Notes: generated by a model from the sequence alone, not told the origin. DNA of 64,000 nt from Setophaga petechia (GCA_024362935.1 JANCRA010000019.1:4398501-4462500), one strand, 5' to 3'; counted from the stretch's first letter, positions 35,483 through 47,700 are shown. A program made the numbers and translations.

Positions 35483-35640
35483 GGAAGTGGTGCAGTGCAT
35501 GACGCATGGATTTGCCTCCAGGGGAGCTGGATAGTATTCCCAGCTCTGCCATTTGCTGGCTAATATCCCGCAACTCACTTAACGTTTTGTGTCTCAGTTT
35601 CTCCAACTGTGACAATGAGGCCAGCATTTCTCAATGAAAT
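35483..35640 (+). mobile_element. MIR-family SINE
   Basis: A well-preserved MIR/CORE-SINE in sense orientation. It has GTGGTGCAGTGCATG at the head, then ATTCCCAGCTCTGCCA plus TTTGCTGGC, AACTCACTTAACG, TTGTGTCTCAGTTTCTCC and AACTGTGACAATGAGG. These blocks follow the MIR order (tRNA-related head, core, CTCAGTTTCC block). The tail after about 35620 is diverged. It is non-coding; an 81-codon minus-strand open frame over it (35382-35627) is an accident of the repeat. Confidence 0.75.
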
Positions 35641-36794
35641 CAGTAATAGATTCTTACTGGGTTCAGTGGCACTCTAGCACTCTGAGATTTGTGAGAGGAA
35701 AAAAACCCTAATTGTTGCTTTTAATAAATTTTCCTTGGTTGTCTTTCATTAGTTTTACTTCACATGAGCATGATTCAGATTTATTCTTAGCCTGCTCTTT
35801 TGCCAGTATGAAACAACCTCTCATACAAAGGTTTATCAGGATTTTATAACCATGAGTTCTGCTCAATCCTTTCCTAATATTTCATAAATTTTTTCCCTTA
35901 AATTTTTACAGTATAATGCAAACATAATTCCTTACTCCCATGTAATGGAAAACGGAAGGGACAAGACAGTATTCAAAAATGCTCAACTTATGAAATAATA
36001 AGTATTAGTTGACATGCCCCAGAGAGACATGACTGACCAGCTGCTCTGGGTGAAACAAATAAATAGAAAAATCCTTTATTAGTGATGTGTTCTGCAGTAG
36101 ATTCTATATAGGGAATTCTGTAGAAATGAACTTTTTCTCATCTCCTTTCTATAAATGAACTAAGGAGAAGACTGAGTTCCTGGAGGTTTGGTAGGCACAT
36201 AAACAGTGTACAAATACATATGGAACAGTCACATTGAGGGAGGATTTCAGCTTTGGTAACCACTACATCTTGAATTTTCTTTGGCTTCCTTCAGTCAGCT
36301 CAAGACTGTGGGTGAGACTTTCCAAATATAGACAACCAAAATTCTGACCAAAAAATACACACATTCGCAGGAGCAGATTAAAGCAGGATTCATGGATTTG
36401 GGCCTTGGGCTTGGAGGGGGCCAGTATAACCACAATGTTTGAATTGAAGTATCTGTCAGCTTGGGCTCTGGTGTTAGGGCTGTGGAGGTGGGAGGTAGAG
36501 CTGACAGGCTAAGGAGGCGGTTGAGTCATGGGAATTTTTAGTGTAGTTTGGATGGATTTGGTTATTTTATTGCATTGCTCTAGCTTGCTTGAGGCATGCT
36601 GGTTGGCCTGACTCCAAGACTTCTTTAGTCTGACTCTGCCCCAGAAGTGGGTCACTTTGTCCCACAAATTGTATACTCACAGAGATTGCACTAACTCTGC
36701 TTCTGATGTGAGATGGAAGATAGGCTAGCCACGGTAACAGGAAGTTTTGTGTACTAATATAAGCTTGTTGAATAATTTAGGTTGTGACAATGGT
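35641..36794. other. Non-coding stretch, nothing recognised
   Basis: AT-rich unique sequence, slightly GC-richer around 36380-36660. No exon, repeat or CpG cluster recognised. Confidence 0.55.
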
Positions 36795-37202
36795 GTTGAG
36801 ACCCTCTCCTTCAGCTTTTCCTTTTCCAAATGAACCCAGCTTGCTCAGCTTTCCTCTCAAGTCACGTACTCCAGCCCTTGGTCCACCTTGGTGGCCCTCA
36901 GCTTTACTTACTCCAGTTTGTCAGTGTCCCAAAATTGGATACAGTACTCCAGATGTGGTCTCACAAGTGCTGAATAGAGGGAATAATCACTTCCTTGACT
37001 TGCTGGTTATTTTCTTAATAAAACAGCCCAGTATGAGGTTGGCTTTTAATGCTGCAAAGATGCACTGCTGATTCATGTTCAGTTTTTCCTCCAGGAGCCC
37101 TGGGTCCTTTTTTTGCAAAGCTGCTTTCCAGTCAGTCGGTCTCTAGCTTATCCCAGATGCAGGACCTAGTATTTGCCTTTGTTGAACATCATGAAGTCAT
37201 GT
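36795..37202 (-). mobile_element. CR1 LINE fragment, C-terminal part of reverse transcriptase (ORF2), decayed
   Basis: Read on the minus strand, this is the segment of CR1 ORF2 that covers the end of the reverse-transcriptase domain and the following region. A clear in-frame stretch at 36929-36979 gives the conserved CR1 phrase LVRPHLEYC with its flanking SAL and QFW residues. Upstream on the minus strand the FNK..VLHLG and LTGKQLCKK-like parts lie in shifted frames with stops. Downstream there is the block corresponding to the GLE/EESL helix. Frameshifts and in-frame stops show that it is a dead copy. Both ends are truncated: no 5' part of the RT or endonuclease and no 3' terminal repeats. 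In an active CR1 this protein copies the LINE RNA into the genome by target-primed reverse transcription. Confidence 0.88.
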
Positions 37203-39049
37203 AGACCTTTAGGTATAGATGCTCATTTTGCACACACAATGCATTATTGCAGATACAATTGTCTGCTTGTACATGTATTAATTGGGTTTATAGGTTTATA
37301 GACACATTTCAATCTTGTTGACAGCCTTGTGGTTTCCAGAGACCAATGAAAAGTAAAATTCCTAAACTTCATATATATGCAGGGAGATTTCTCTTAGAGT
37401 ACTTCTAATGATAGAGCTCTCTGTTAGGTAGGGTTCTGTTTTGTTTGTCACTTGTTCTCCTTGACTTTTCTCATTCTTAGATAAAGGCAGTGAAGACCAC
37501 ATGAGGTATATTGATATAATCAGTAACACAGACTTGTCTGGACCTCAGGAGATAAGTCTGTACTGTATCAGCAGACAGCCCCTGAGAATGCTTTTCAAAG
37601 AAAAAAGTTTCCTCTATCTTTCAAAGGGTGCTTCCTTCTGTTGTCTTTATTGGAGGTCAGATTGGTCATCGGCCTCCTCCAGAGTTGGAGAAATTCCTCT
37701 GAAGACACCTTAAATTGCATTTCAATTATACAGGAGGCTGCCCTTGCAGGACCATTTTGTTTCCAAGCCACCCTGTGGCTTCTCAGAGGTGATGTGGTTT
37801 TGGAATCCCCATTTCAGGTAAAAAAGAAAGCCCTGTTCTGTCAGCATCCAACAGACATATGCCTGAAAAGGCATATCTAATTGATTTACAGAGAATCAAG
37901 TGCTCTCTGTAGATAATGTTTGCACAGTGTAAATCTCTCACAAATTAGGCATTCCGAGAAATGTGTTCATCAGCAAGGAGTTACAGGGCAACACTGATCT
38001 TTAGTGGTCAGTAAATGCAAAAGACAAATGATACAGAATAATTTGATATTACAGACTAAAAGTTTACAAATTTTCATTTCACATTTACAATGCAAAATAA
38101 GTATTCTGGTTTTCAGATGTGCTGGTGGATGTTAATAATTGCAAAACAGCTGATATAACAGTATCAGTAAGATGTTTTGAGCTTAAAGGGCTTTAAAAAA
38201 GGAAGCAGATCCTAGGATAGAGTGAGATGGATTGAAAATACTCCAGGATGATTCAAATGCCAGATCCCAGTCTGGGTTTGGGCCATGTGTAAATTTTGTT
38301 TGGTCTTTCCCAGGTCCATAAGAGATGAAGTTGCTGGCATTCTTGTGGGAGACCCTGTATTTCATACTATTTGTCATTCTTTCAGAGATCTGGAGTTTGT
38401 CTGCTATTTCCTGCAAAGAAAACCTTGGTAAAAGTCACCCAGAGAATCTCAGTAAAGGAGACTGCACTTTGGTAAAAGTCAAAAGAGAAGTCTTGTTGCA
38501 GTGATTTAATAAAGGCAACAGGTTATATCTCTATTGATTCTGGCTTATTTCCTCTACATAAAAGAAGACTTTTTGCTGCCTTTGAAAATAAAACATATAC
38601 CAGACTCTTATTGTTTTTATTGGTAGAAGCTCTTGCAGTGTATAACTGTTAGTACAAGAATGAAAAGTTCTGGGTAAAAAAAACTGAGGGAAAGATATGA
38701 GTGGAAGTTAACTTTTCTGAAGTGTAATTAATGTATATGAAAACACAAAATGTTTGTTTTTCAGTTTCCTGTCACATTTTCCATCTGGTATCTGCAAAGC
38801 CTTTAAACTTCCACTTCCTCTCTGCAGTTTTGCAATATTCCTATTCACAGGAAGTAAGAGGAAGAGCTTTATGAGGAATACATTACAAATAGACTGCATG
38901 TAGGTGTTTGGACAAAATAGTTGGGCTCAAATCTCATCTGGTATAAACGGATGACCCTTCAATGGAAGTATGAAATTCAGCTTGTCCGTGACCTGGTGCT
39001 TCGTTCTGCAGCACTGGTTATTTTTTGTACAAATCAGTTATTTTTTTCC
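37203..39049. other. Non-coding stretch, nothing recognised
   Basis: Unique AT-rich sequence. A 13-bp direct repeat TTGGTAAAAGTCA occurs at 38425-38437 and 38469-38481, 44 bp apart. Open frames up to 79 codons are unrecognised. Confidence 0.55.
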
Positions 39050-39210
39050 TGGTGCTTTTCATCTGTGATCTCAAAACACCTTATTAAACAAGAATGAAGG
39101 TCTTTACAGTTTTTAGACTTGGTAACTGTAAACACAGTCTGTGCCCAAGTGCTTCAAAGGCCAGGAGTTGGTAGCAGACTTCACTGATTAGCTGAGCCAG
39201 GTCCCTTTAT
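39050..39210. mobile_element. Ancient L2/CR1-like 3' tail relic
   Basis: GGTGCTTTTCATCTGTGATC, CTCAAAACACCTTATTAAAC, a TTACAGTTTTTAGACTTGG segment, GTGCCCAAG, then GTAGCAGACTTC and AGCCAGGTCCC follow the order of the old amniote LINE/SINE tail (CATCTGTAGATCTCAAAGCACTT ... ACAGATGGGGAAACTGAGG ... GGCAGAGCTGGG). Heavily diverged; the family is uncertain. Confidence 0.5.
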
Positions 39211-42200
39211 TCCCAGTTCACATACTATCAATACACTGCTTTCCAGTGTAAATGAGTGTTTCATAAACAGACTGAAGAACAGCACAGCTCTCAACAGCTT
39301 GTGAAAACAAGAATAAAGCAATCAATTATAGCTTTGTGTCTTGATTGCAAAAAGATTGGTCTTAGGACTCATGAGTGTGAAAAGAACATAAAGGCTCTGG
39401 TGAATTGCATTGTTCTGCTCACATTTCCCTCAACAACAACAGGAGCCCAAGATGCCAGTGAGGAGTGGCTGATTACTCGCATAGTTTTGTAACAGCAGCA
39501 CTGTTATTACAATGTACATATTACATAGCAAGGCTGTGGAAGCCTACATAGAGCCATTCTTTCCTTTTTTTTTTCCTCTCCTATTCATTTTTCCTTTCAT
39601 CACTGAAGGCAGCTAGAGCCTTCTAGTGTGAAATTCAAAAGGAGAGCCAAGCTTCCTCTCCTTTAAACATTCCAAACGATTGATGAACTCAAAATCTGCT
39701 TCAGGATCAACATCCAAGTTTTGCAAATGGTATCTATCTTACTAATTAGCTGATCCAAGCCTCCAGATTTCAAACTACAAATATAAATATCCCATGACTT
39801 TAATCAATCTCCAGTCCAGCTACAAGAGACTTATTCTGTTACTCATTTCTTACAAGTTCCACTTCTTCTTCATATAACTTTTCAGAATAGTAAATTAATT
39901 TACATAAATGTAGAGAGATTTAAGTTATTTTTTTCTCCTGAAAACTTGAAACAATTAATTCACAAATCTTTCCTCCCTCTTGTGACTTCTCCTGCCTCCC
40001 CTTTCCCAGCCCACAGGTATAACAAAAGTGCCTTGCAAGATGAGCCTGAAAAGTCTATGAACATAAGCTTGTAAATCTGGCTCTTGAACAAACTCTATTA
40101 TTTTTAACTGCTTTGTGTAAGACAAGAGGCTATGTAAAGAACAGGATGTTTTGAACATTGAACTCTGGTGCATTACGTAATACTGCTGCTACAGATTTGA
40201 TGTAATTTCTCTGCAGGTGTCAAAGGCATCATAACGAGTATGCTACTGAGATGTTAAACATTTAGTATACATAAGCCCAGTGGAGTTATTGATATACTTT
40301 TTTTATCAGCAGAAATGCCAAGTTTTCAGTTTGTGTTATATTCAATTGCAATTACAGCCTATTCTTGCAGTCTATTTAGATTTTATTGTACTTTGAAATA
40401 ACTGTAAACAGGATACTTAACAGACTTTTGTTAATCTCCACTTTTTTAGGAGATGCATTAGGTGAACCACTTATGTCTTCCTGGGGACCTAGGGCTGCTA
40501 CGTTTTCCTTAAGCAGGGAAGGATAATTGCATTTGTATCTACTCTGCACGATTGCTCTGCAGCCAGGTTCTCAGTTGCTCTTCTTGCCTCAGTCCCTCCG
40601 GGAAATTCAATGATACAGAAACTAATCCTTCCAAATAATGCAGGTGTCAGAGGTCTGTGTAAGAGGAAGGCTTGGCAGAATCTCTTCTGGAAATTTACAC
40701 AACATCTGCCCACACAATGGCTGGACAGTACTGTTCTTCCTTCAGTTGTCAGGTGCATTGGAATGTGTATAGAAGAAAACCCAAAGAAAATAGTAGATCC
40801 AAGATTCTAATGCATGAAAAAATGCAGTTATGGTTGGAAATAAAAACCATGATTCATTTTTCAAGCAATTTTTCTTGACTCATTAGTACCTTCTGTCTTG
40901 CAAAAGTGCACTTGGTAGTAATTGAGCCATTAGAGAAAGAAGATACAATAATTTAGTAAGATATTAAGTTAATTTTGTTATTTATGAACTTTTGTCAGGG
41001 AAATTTGCCTTTCTGACTACCAAACCTGAGCTTAAGAGTCTCCACTTATAATACACATGTAAACAAGGGCTTAATTTTACATGGTAAAAACATGGCTCAA
41101 ACTAATGTGGAAGAACAGTATGATAGTGAGTTGGGAACACAATACTGAGAGGGATTTCTCTGAAGAGGGAATGCATTATTTGTTCTGCTGTTCCTATCTC
41201 TCTCACCCATTCAGTTTCAACACTCTCTTCATGCTGCACTCATTTTGTGTCCTGGCTTCTAGATACATTCCTCTATGGTCACTTAGAGTTCTCTGGTATC
41301 ATCTTACCATCATACACGATTCTTTACAGACAACTATTATCAGCTTTACGCTCACTTATTCACAAATTAGTGCCATTATTGTGGTGGATGAGCTAAGAAC
41401 TGTGCTGCTCTTGGTGTCCTCTAAGTATCACTTTTCCCCTGGGCCACTCATTCAGCGTGGGGTGGGAAAAGTCACATTCCTTGCTAAATTCAGCTACTGT
41501 CTAATGAGACCCGTCTGTGTTGCCTTTCTGCATGGAAATTCTGGCCGTTGAAAACACCTGTTCAATCACCCAGTTCGTATTTCTGCCTGCAGGAGGGAAG
41601 TCCCAGTTCTACATTTACCAGTGCTTTGGCCAGCCTAAAAAAGGACAGTTTTTGAGGAAATTTTGATCCCCATCTTGCCTTCCTGATTCGACACACTTTT
41701 TAAGTGTCCATTTTGTCCTGACATAAATGACTGTGCAAGGTGTTAAGCAATGATGAGCTGTCTTTGGGGGCTGGCTGGAGCACAGGCTGGACGCTGGGAT
41801 GAGAATAAAAAGTTGGAGGCAGTGTCCTCCTTCTGGTCCTCACAGAACAGCTCATAATGTGACACCTGTGCTTTGCACAAGGACTTGTCCTCAGTAGCAG
41901 ATGTGTTCCTGCTTGCTTGCTTGCTGGGGTCTTGTTGAGCTTCTCTATTGCCCTACATCGAAGAGAGTGATTACAGTGCCTCCAGTGATGAAAACCCAGT
42001 ATGAAAGTTATGCATAGTAACAGTCATATTTAATTTTTTATTCATCCATGATTACATATGTTGTTCATGGTCAGAATCAAAGCCCTTTATGTCTTACAGG
42101 AAGTAAATAAAGAAAGGGAAGAAAGCTCACTACCCCATCCAGTCAACGGAATGCTAAGGAAAATCAAGTCCCATAGAGAACCGTACGTTGCATTGCCAAG

Positions 42201-42780
42201 TCTTACAGTTTTGTTTCAAATCTGGTGATATTTTATATATTTAAGCTTTCATTCTGTAAGTCAAGGGATACTGTGAGAATCTGAACATTCATTTTAAAAA
42301 AGAAACTTCAGTAATCATACAGCATGTTGTGAGGGTTTGAAAACTCACAAATTAGGAGACAAGAAAGGATGAACTCTTTGAAAATCTTACAACTTTTTGT
42401 CCTGCAGCCTTGGGATTTTTCAGCTTTGATTCACAATTTTTGAAAATTTGGAACAGCTTACAGTATTTCTGTCCTTTTAGGGTGCTGCTATTTAATGCAG
42501 ATGGTACTATGAGGATAGCTTCTCTGGCAAAGGAGAGTTTTTAAAATGCATAGCTCATCTTTTAGAGTGCTTGGCACAATGGGGATGTGAGCCTTCGCTG
42601 AGAATTTCAGGCACAACCACAGTAAAAATAATAAATAAATAAGACATCTCATTCTATCCAGAGATGCTGTATGGAACTGCTGTTAAAATACACATTTGCA
42701 AATAAAAGCAGCCTAAATTTAACTATGACTCAATTACACTAAATCTGACCCATTTTTGTTCTGTGTTTCAATTTAACACT
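39211..42780. other. Non-coding stretch, nothing recognised
   Basis: About 3.5 kb of AT-rich sequence. A (GCTT)n mini-tract lies at 41911-41925. A 156-codon plus-strand open frame at 41081-41551 is the longest here; its composition is mixed, it has no recognisable domain, and no splice or promoter signal supports it. Confidence 0.5.
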
Positions 42781-43330
42781 TATTTACATTCTTAGACTTG
42801 GCGCTGTCGGAAGAGGAAGGAGGGGGAGCAGGCATTTTCATCCTCAGAATTGCTATAAAAAAATGGTGATTAGGAAAACACAGCTATAGTCAGCCTGAAG
42901 CTGGGTAGCTCATTTGAACCCACTATAAAAGAAAAGATCGTTTTCTCATCCTATTAAAACCGAGTTAGCAACGGCTGCGTAGGCGGCAGGAGATCAGAAA
43001 TGAACGTCCAACTTGGAGTTCATACAACTGGGGTCGGGTCCAAAGCAAACTGCCTGATTAGTGAAACAATTTGTTTTTTACAATGACAGCAAATAGGTAA
43101 ATCTTGTGAGCGTCAGGAAATCCTGGAGGAATTTGAATGGGAGCACTGACTGGTTTGCAAGTTGCACTTTGATTAGAAGGCATCGCTGCCTCTGGTTTTT
43201 GTGCTCATGTAGCAGGAACATAAACAAGAGGAACTCAATTTGCTAAGGGCATTTATTTCTCTGTCTCTTCCTCTCTCTCTCTCTCTTGTTTTTACAATCT
43301 ATGTGTAATGACTAATTGGCTGTGTTTTCT
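42781..43330 (+). promoter_or_regulatory. Candidate TATA promoter and first exon region
   Basis: A good TATA box, CTATAAAAG, lies at 42923-42931, which would put a start site near 42955. The downstream sequence (42960-43200) is more complex and contains more CpG than its surroundings. The first ATG is at 43000, and its frame gives a 28-codon peptide. An AG|GTAAAT donor-like site lies at 43096/43097. Together these could form a non-coding or short-ORF first exon of about 140 nt on the plus strand. A (CT)8 run lies at 43271-43286. All elements are visible, but linking them into a promoter is inference. Confidence 0.4.
43271..43286. repeat. (CT)8 microsatellite
   Basis: Eight uninterrupted CT units within a wider C/T-rich patch. 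Confidence 0.9.
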
Positions 43331-43591
43331 CAGCTATTTTATGTTTCTCTTGCCCTGGTTACAACGCGTACTAAAGCAGTATATCCACAGGGACCTATAG
43401 ACAGGCAACACTGCCAAATGATACGCAGCATTCCCCTTTCTCTCTAAGTGTAAAACATTTACAAGTAAATTTACAAATGCATTAAGAACATTTCCTCAGT
43501 TGACTGTTAGTGTTTATTTCTTCCCCTTCTCCTTGCGGGAGCAGACACCTTCCAGCCCCTCAACTTTCACACACTGCTCTCCCGTTATTTG

Positions 43592-43658
43592 CCTCCTTCC
43601 CTCCCTGTCGCCCCTTTCCCTCCTCTCCCTCTCCTTCTCCCTCCTCCTCCTTTTCCAG
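43592..43658 (+). other. Long polypyrimidine tract ending in AG (3' splice site candidate)
   Basis: About 65 bases made almost only of C and T (one G at 43607, one at 43610), ending TTTTCCAG at 43651-43658. This is an unusually strong polypyrimidine tract directly before a CpG-rich segment. Such a tract can also be a GAGA/pyrimidine-type promoter element with triplex potential. Confidence 0.55.
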
Positions 43659-43800
43659 TTCAGCGGCGCAAATTTCTGTTTGTGCCAGTGGGGCGGCCTG
43701 GCGAGACCGCAATTGCTCTACCCCACAGATTGACGAGCCCTCAGATGCCGATTTACTGTACATGGCAGCCACGCTGGAGCCGCGGCACATCTGGAGTGGA
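43659..43800 (+). other. Candidate 142-nt exon between strong splice signals
   Basis: Bounded by the polypyrimidine AG at 43657-43658 and a GGA|GTAAGC donor at 43801. The segment is CpG-rich (roughly 16 CpG in 43661-43860, with the immediate downstream bases). Two plus-strand frames stay open across it. One contains IDEPSDADLLYMAATLEPRH, which I do not recognise as any known protein. It may be an untranslated or alternative exon, a promoter-proximal island, or chance. No start codon in good context fixes a reading frame. Confidence 0.35.
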
Positions 43801-43885
43801 GTAAGCTTACTCAGAAACAGGGGCCAGCTCCAGCCGGAGCCAGCGGAGCCGAGCGCGGCGCTGAAAGGCAGCCCTCCTGCCTCCC
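43660..43885. promoter_or_regulatory. Small CpG island
   Basis: CpG density rises well above the flanks between about 43660 and 43885, with a GCCGAGCGCGGCGCTG cluster near 43849. It is smaller than the island at 18.2-19.0 kb. It probably marks a promoter or poised regulatory site together with the TATA region 0.7 kb upstream. Confidence 0.55.
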
Positions 43886-44683
43886 CTTCCCTCCTCCCCG
43901 GGTACATTTCCTAATGTAAACAGAGGCCAGGGGGGAAGGACACAGTAACTCTTTGCTGCGTGTTTGTCATTTCATGTTCTTTATCTGCTTGAGGTCAAAC
44001 TGGAGCTCTGGAAAAACAGAAGCTTTGCTTTCATTCTAAATAGCTGAAAGCCAGTGCTGCTCTGCTGAAGGAAAAAAAAAGAGAGAAAAAGAAGGAGTTT
44101 GCTTTTGTGTTTATTTGTTCCACTTTATGGTAATTTGGGGGATAATTTCATTATCTGCAGCCAAATTGAAAACAAGCTGTTGTCTATGCTAATGATACCA
44201 GTGTATTATTTTATGTACAGTAGGCATGGAGTCCTTTAAACAAGGAGTGTATTTCTGCTTACAGCTGTACTATTTTAACTTCTTTTTTTTATAGTTGCAA
44301 AATGGGACTTTCCTTTTATTATCTTGAAACAAAAAAGATTAGCCATGGCTGCTTTGTTTTACAAAATGGTGAATACCTTTCACCACCCAGTGCCAACCTG
44401 CTGTTCCACAAATGCATTCTGCAAAGAACATTACTGCAAAGCAAAAAGTGTCCTTGTTCTGGGGCAGATATGCTGATTTTATAGTCCAGTTCACTGGACT
44501 GCTGAATTTTAATATCTGCATGTAAAGAAGTGGGAGAGATTTTTGAGGCATTTACTGACTGTCAGCAATCTGGAAGAGAACTCTGTGATTCTTTACAAGT
44601 TTCATATAATTTTTATTTCTTCTTTCTAATAGCATAATGATAAAGTTTATAGGTTAGTTGTTCAAACAACATTAAATCATAAA
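43886..44683. other. Non-coding stretch downstream of the small CpG island
   Basis: AT-rich, complex sequence. 43915-44230 has a texture similar to flanking regulatory DNA, but no specific motif cluster stands out. Two short overlapping open frames at 44302-44551 are unrecognised. Confidence 0.5.
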
Positions 44684-44750
44684 CAGAATCACAGAACCAG
44701 CTAGGCTGGAAAAGACCTTTGAGATCATTGAGTCCAACCCATGACAATGC
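44684..44750 (-). mobile_element. CR1 LINE 3' end fragment
   Basis: AGAATCACAGAACC, then GGCTGGAAAAGACCTTTGAG, ATCATTGAGTCCAACCC: the reverse complement of the CR1 3' terminal region, so the element lies on the minus strand with its terminus at 44684. Only about 65 bp remain. Confidence 0.88.
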
Positions 44751-47700
44751 AAATATGCAATTTTAAATGGCTTTTCCCACTCAGTATTCCTTGCAACTCA
44801 ATGGATTTTGCAGCTAATAGAAAACAAAGCTCAGAAAACACTGCTGATAACATACTGATGCTGATGTTGATTTAGCTGTCCTTGTAGTAAAAACCTGATT
44901 CAGATGACAGCAGTGGTTTATCTGTTATGGAGACTACTGAAAAATCTTGCTCAGTAAATGTATGAATAAATAAATATCTATGTCAGACCCCTAAACCGTT
45001 TTTGTCTCTGGGTGTAGAAAATCTTTGACCACCATATGGTTTTCCAGGGATTTTGGTTCATTGTCACTTCTCAGTTCACAGGCCATGATCAGTATTTTGG
45101 CCTTCTGGTGGATAAAATTCCAGATAAGTAGGTTGCTTCCTTGATTCTCAGTGGAGGCAAACCTGTCTGTCACGTAGGAAAACATGGGCTGGGCAGCAAG
45201 TGTGGCTGGACACACTTTTTGTACCATGGTAGTGCAAAGTTTCAGCAGTGCATTCCCCACTTCGCCACAGTGCTCTTCCAAATGCTGTTGTATGTTCTGG
45301 GTAGATATACCATAATACTTGCACAAAAATTAGCAATTTAGGTTTCGTGTTTCTTTATTACCATTTTAGTAATTCCATCATAACTGTGTTTTCTCTTACT
45401 TCATGGTGTTTCAGATCCCAGTAGGAAAGGGCCAAAATTCCCCGTGAAACATCTTGCCCAGGTCTCAGCCTTCTCACTAGGGGAAACAGTGAGCATTACC
45501 TCCTTATGGCTGCTTAGAAACTGCTCAAGGTGAAACTCTGTAAGGAGGGGATTCTGCGTGGAAGAGGTGTTGGTCAGCATGGAAAGACTGAATTGCACAT
45601 CTTCAAGATCCACAATGACCTTTCTGAAGTCAGGAGCAGCATCATGGGTTCAGGGAGAAATGCAGGGATGGCACACCATTTTGCATAATCTAGGTGACTA
45701 CTGAGATGGATAAAATGGTTTCTTTGCTGTGAAATGATTTATTTGGAAAAAACTTCGCATGTCTACACGGAAAGGCTGATGGAACCAGTCTCAAAAGCAA
45801 AGCTGTTTGGCAAACTTCAAGAGAGATCTTGGCAGTTGACTGAAATCTAAAATTTTAGCTGAGTTCTTCTAGAAGCCTGCAGGGCTCTGGCTGGCAGACC
45901 ATTGCTCAACCTTTTGACTGCCAGGGTGGAGGATTGATGGCCTATCATTGCAGGATGGCCCACTAAGTAGTCTACCTTTGAACTAAAGACCTCGGGCCTT
46001 CCAGGTTTCAAAACTGGGACAGCACTTGTTTCGAAACATTTTGATGTGTTTTGGTATTCATTGAAAATATTTTTATGAATTACCAAATCCTGACCCCAAA
46101 AAGTGTTCCATAGGAGTTTTTTTAGCAACTCTATTCTAGTCTAAGTTTAATGACCCTGAGGGGAAAAAAAAGTTTCTCCATAAAGGAGAAATAAAACAGA
46201 ATCCAGTGAATTAGTCTGAAGCAGTACTTCTCTGACCCTTACTTACTGGGCAACTGTGCCTGTAATCCCACTGGTGTCCTTGGATATCCAGTTTGGTTTG
46301 GGCTCAGTTACACAGTTCTAGATTTAATTTTAAACACGATATTTTGGTAGGAATTGTTTAGGTGTATTTTTTTTTCCCATTCCATTTAGTGCACATTTGA
46401 AGTTGATTCAGCTCCCTGTTTTGCACTAATGCCAAAAGTGTCCATGAAGTCTCGAAATGAAATAATCTTGGTAGATGACTACGCATCCTACTGATTATGC
46501 TATTGTTATTATATTAATAGCATGCTCTCCAACTTAATGTGCAGGTGCAAAATTCTCATTCAGCAGTACATAACTCTTTCATCTGCCGTTTCTTGCCAGT
46601 AGATTTCCTGCCCATATGAATGTTCCTTGTGAAATTTCTGGAGAATAGCTGTTGGAGTTTCGCCAGTTGTAAGAAAACAAATGCACAAACAACCCACTTC
46701 CAAAACTCAACCAACTCCCCCTTCCCAAGTCCTCTCTTTTTGAAATTAATAACTCATGATAGATGTTCTGCATCTAACAAAAATTACAAATTGTGGCAAA
46801 ATAAACAGTGTGGATTAATGTAACAAAGGCAAAATTAAAAACTGTCCTAGTTGTGCCAATAATGTCAGCTCAGTGCGGCTGTGTGTTGATGTTGCCATGT
46901 GTCACAGTACACATGGGTAGCTCACTTTAAATATATGCCCATGCCTGTCCTCAGTCATTCACTCTGTAACAATTCCTTCAAATCCTACCTATATATATTA
47001 GGTTCAAAAAACAATTGGTTTTTGCAAAGAATAATTAATTTTTAGAGAAATCTTAACTGTGTGGGGTTTTTTTAGGTAAGCAAGACTTAATCTACACAGA
47101 TGCTTAAACAGCAGTGAAAGCTGTAGACATGCATTCAGAAAGTATATTTATTCCAGTAGGCTTCATGCTTTGTGACCATCATTCAGAAATGAAGGCAGAA
47201 GAGCACTTAGAGAATTGGAGGGGATTTAAGGGTTTGAAAAGTATATCAGTAGGTGTTAGTCTGCAAAAACATACGTGTGTGGGAAAAGGGCAGTTAAACT
47301 AACCCAGGTATTAGTACTATACTTTAAAAGGCAGTAGATCTCTTTAACATCTAAATAAATGGAGAAATCTGCCTAGAAGTAAAAAGAGGAATTTCCAGTT
47401 TCAAGTGTGTTATTTCCTTACAACGGAATTATTTACAGTAGATATTTTCCATATTTTTTTTCAAAATGTTATTGACATCTGAATGGTATTTCAGCATATT
47501 ATGACAGATCTGAAAGTCAAACACCAATATTTGCAGTATTTTTGACCCCAGTATAAACTGTAAAAAATTATCCTGTTGTACTTTCTTTGCCTGCTTTCAA
47601 TGTTTTGTCTTTTTAAAACAGTAGAGGATTCACTGAACTGAAGCCTGCCATTCATTATTGGCATTTCTCAGAAGAGTAAGAACAGTCGTCAATTACATAT

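Noticed and set aside
35382..35627. 81-codon minus-strand open frame
   Set aside because: It overlaps the MIR-type SINE in antisense.
36784..37071. 95-codon plus-strand open frame
   Set aside because: It is the antisense of the CR1 reverse-transcriptase relic.
41081..41551. 156-codon plus-strand open frame
   Set aside because: No recognisable domain, no promoter or splice context, and composition consistent with chance.
44991..46128. Three successive minus-strand open frames as a possible pseudogene
   Set aside because: The frames are not collinear parts of any protein that I recognise, and the spacing is explained by chance.
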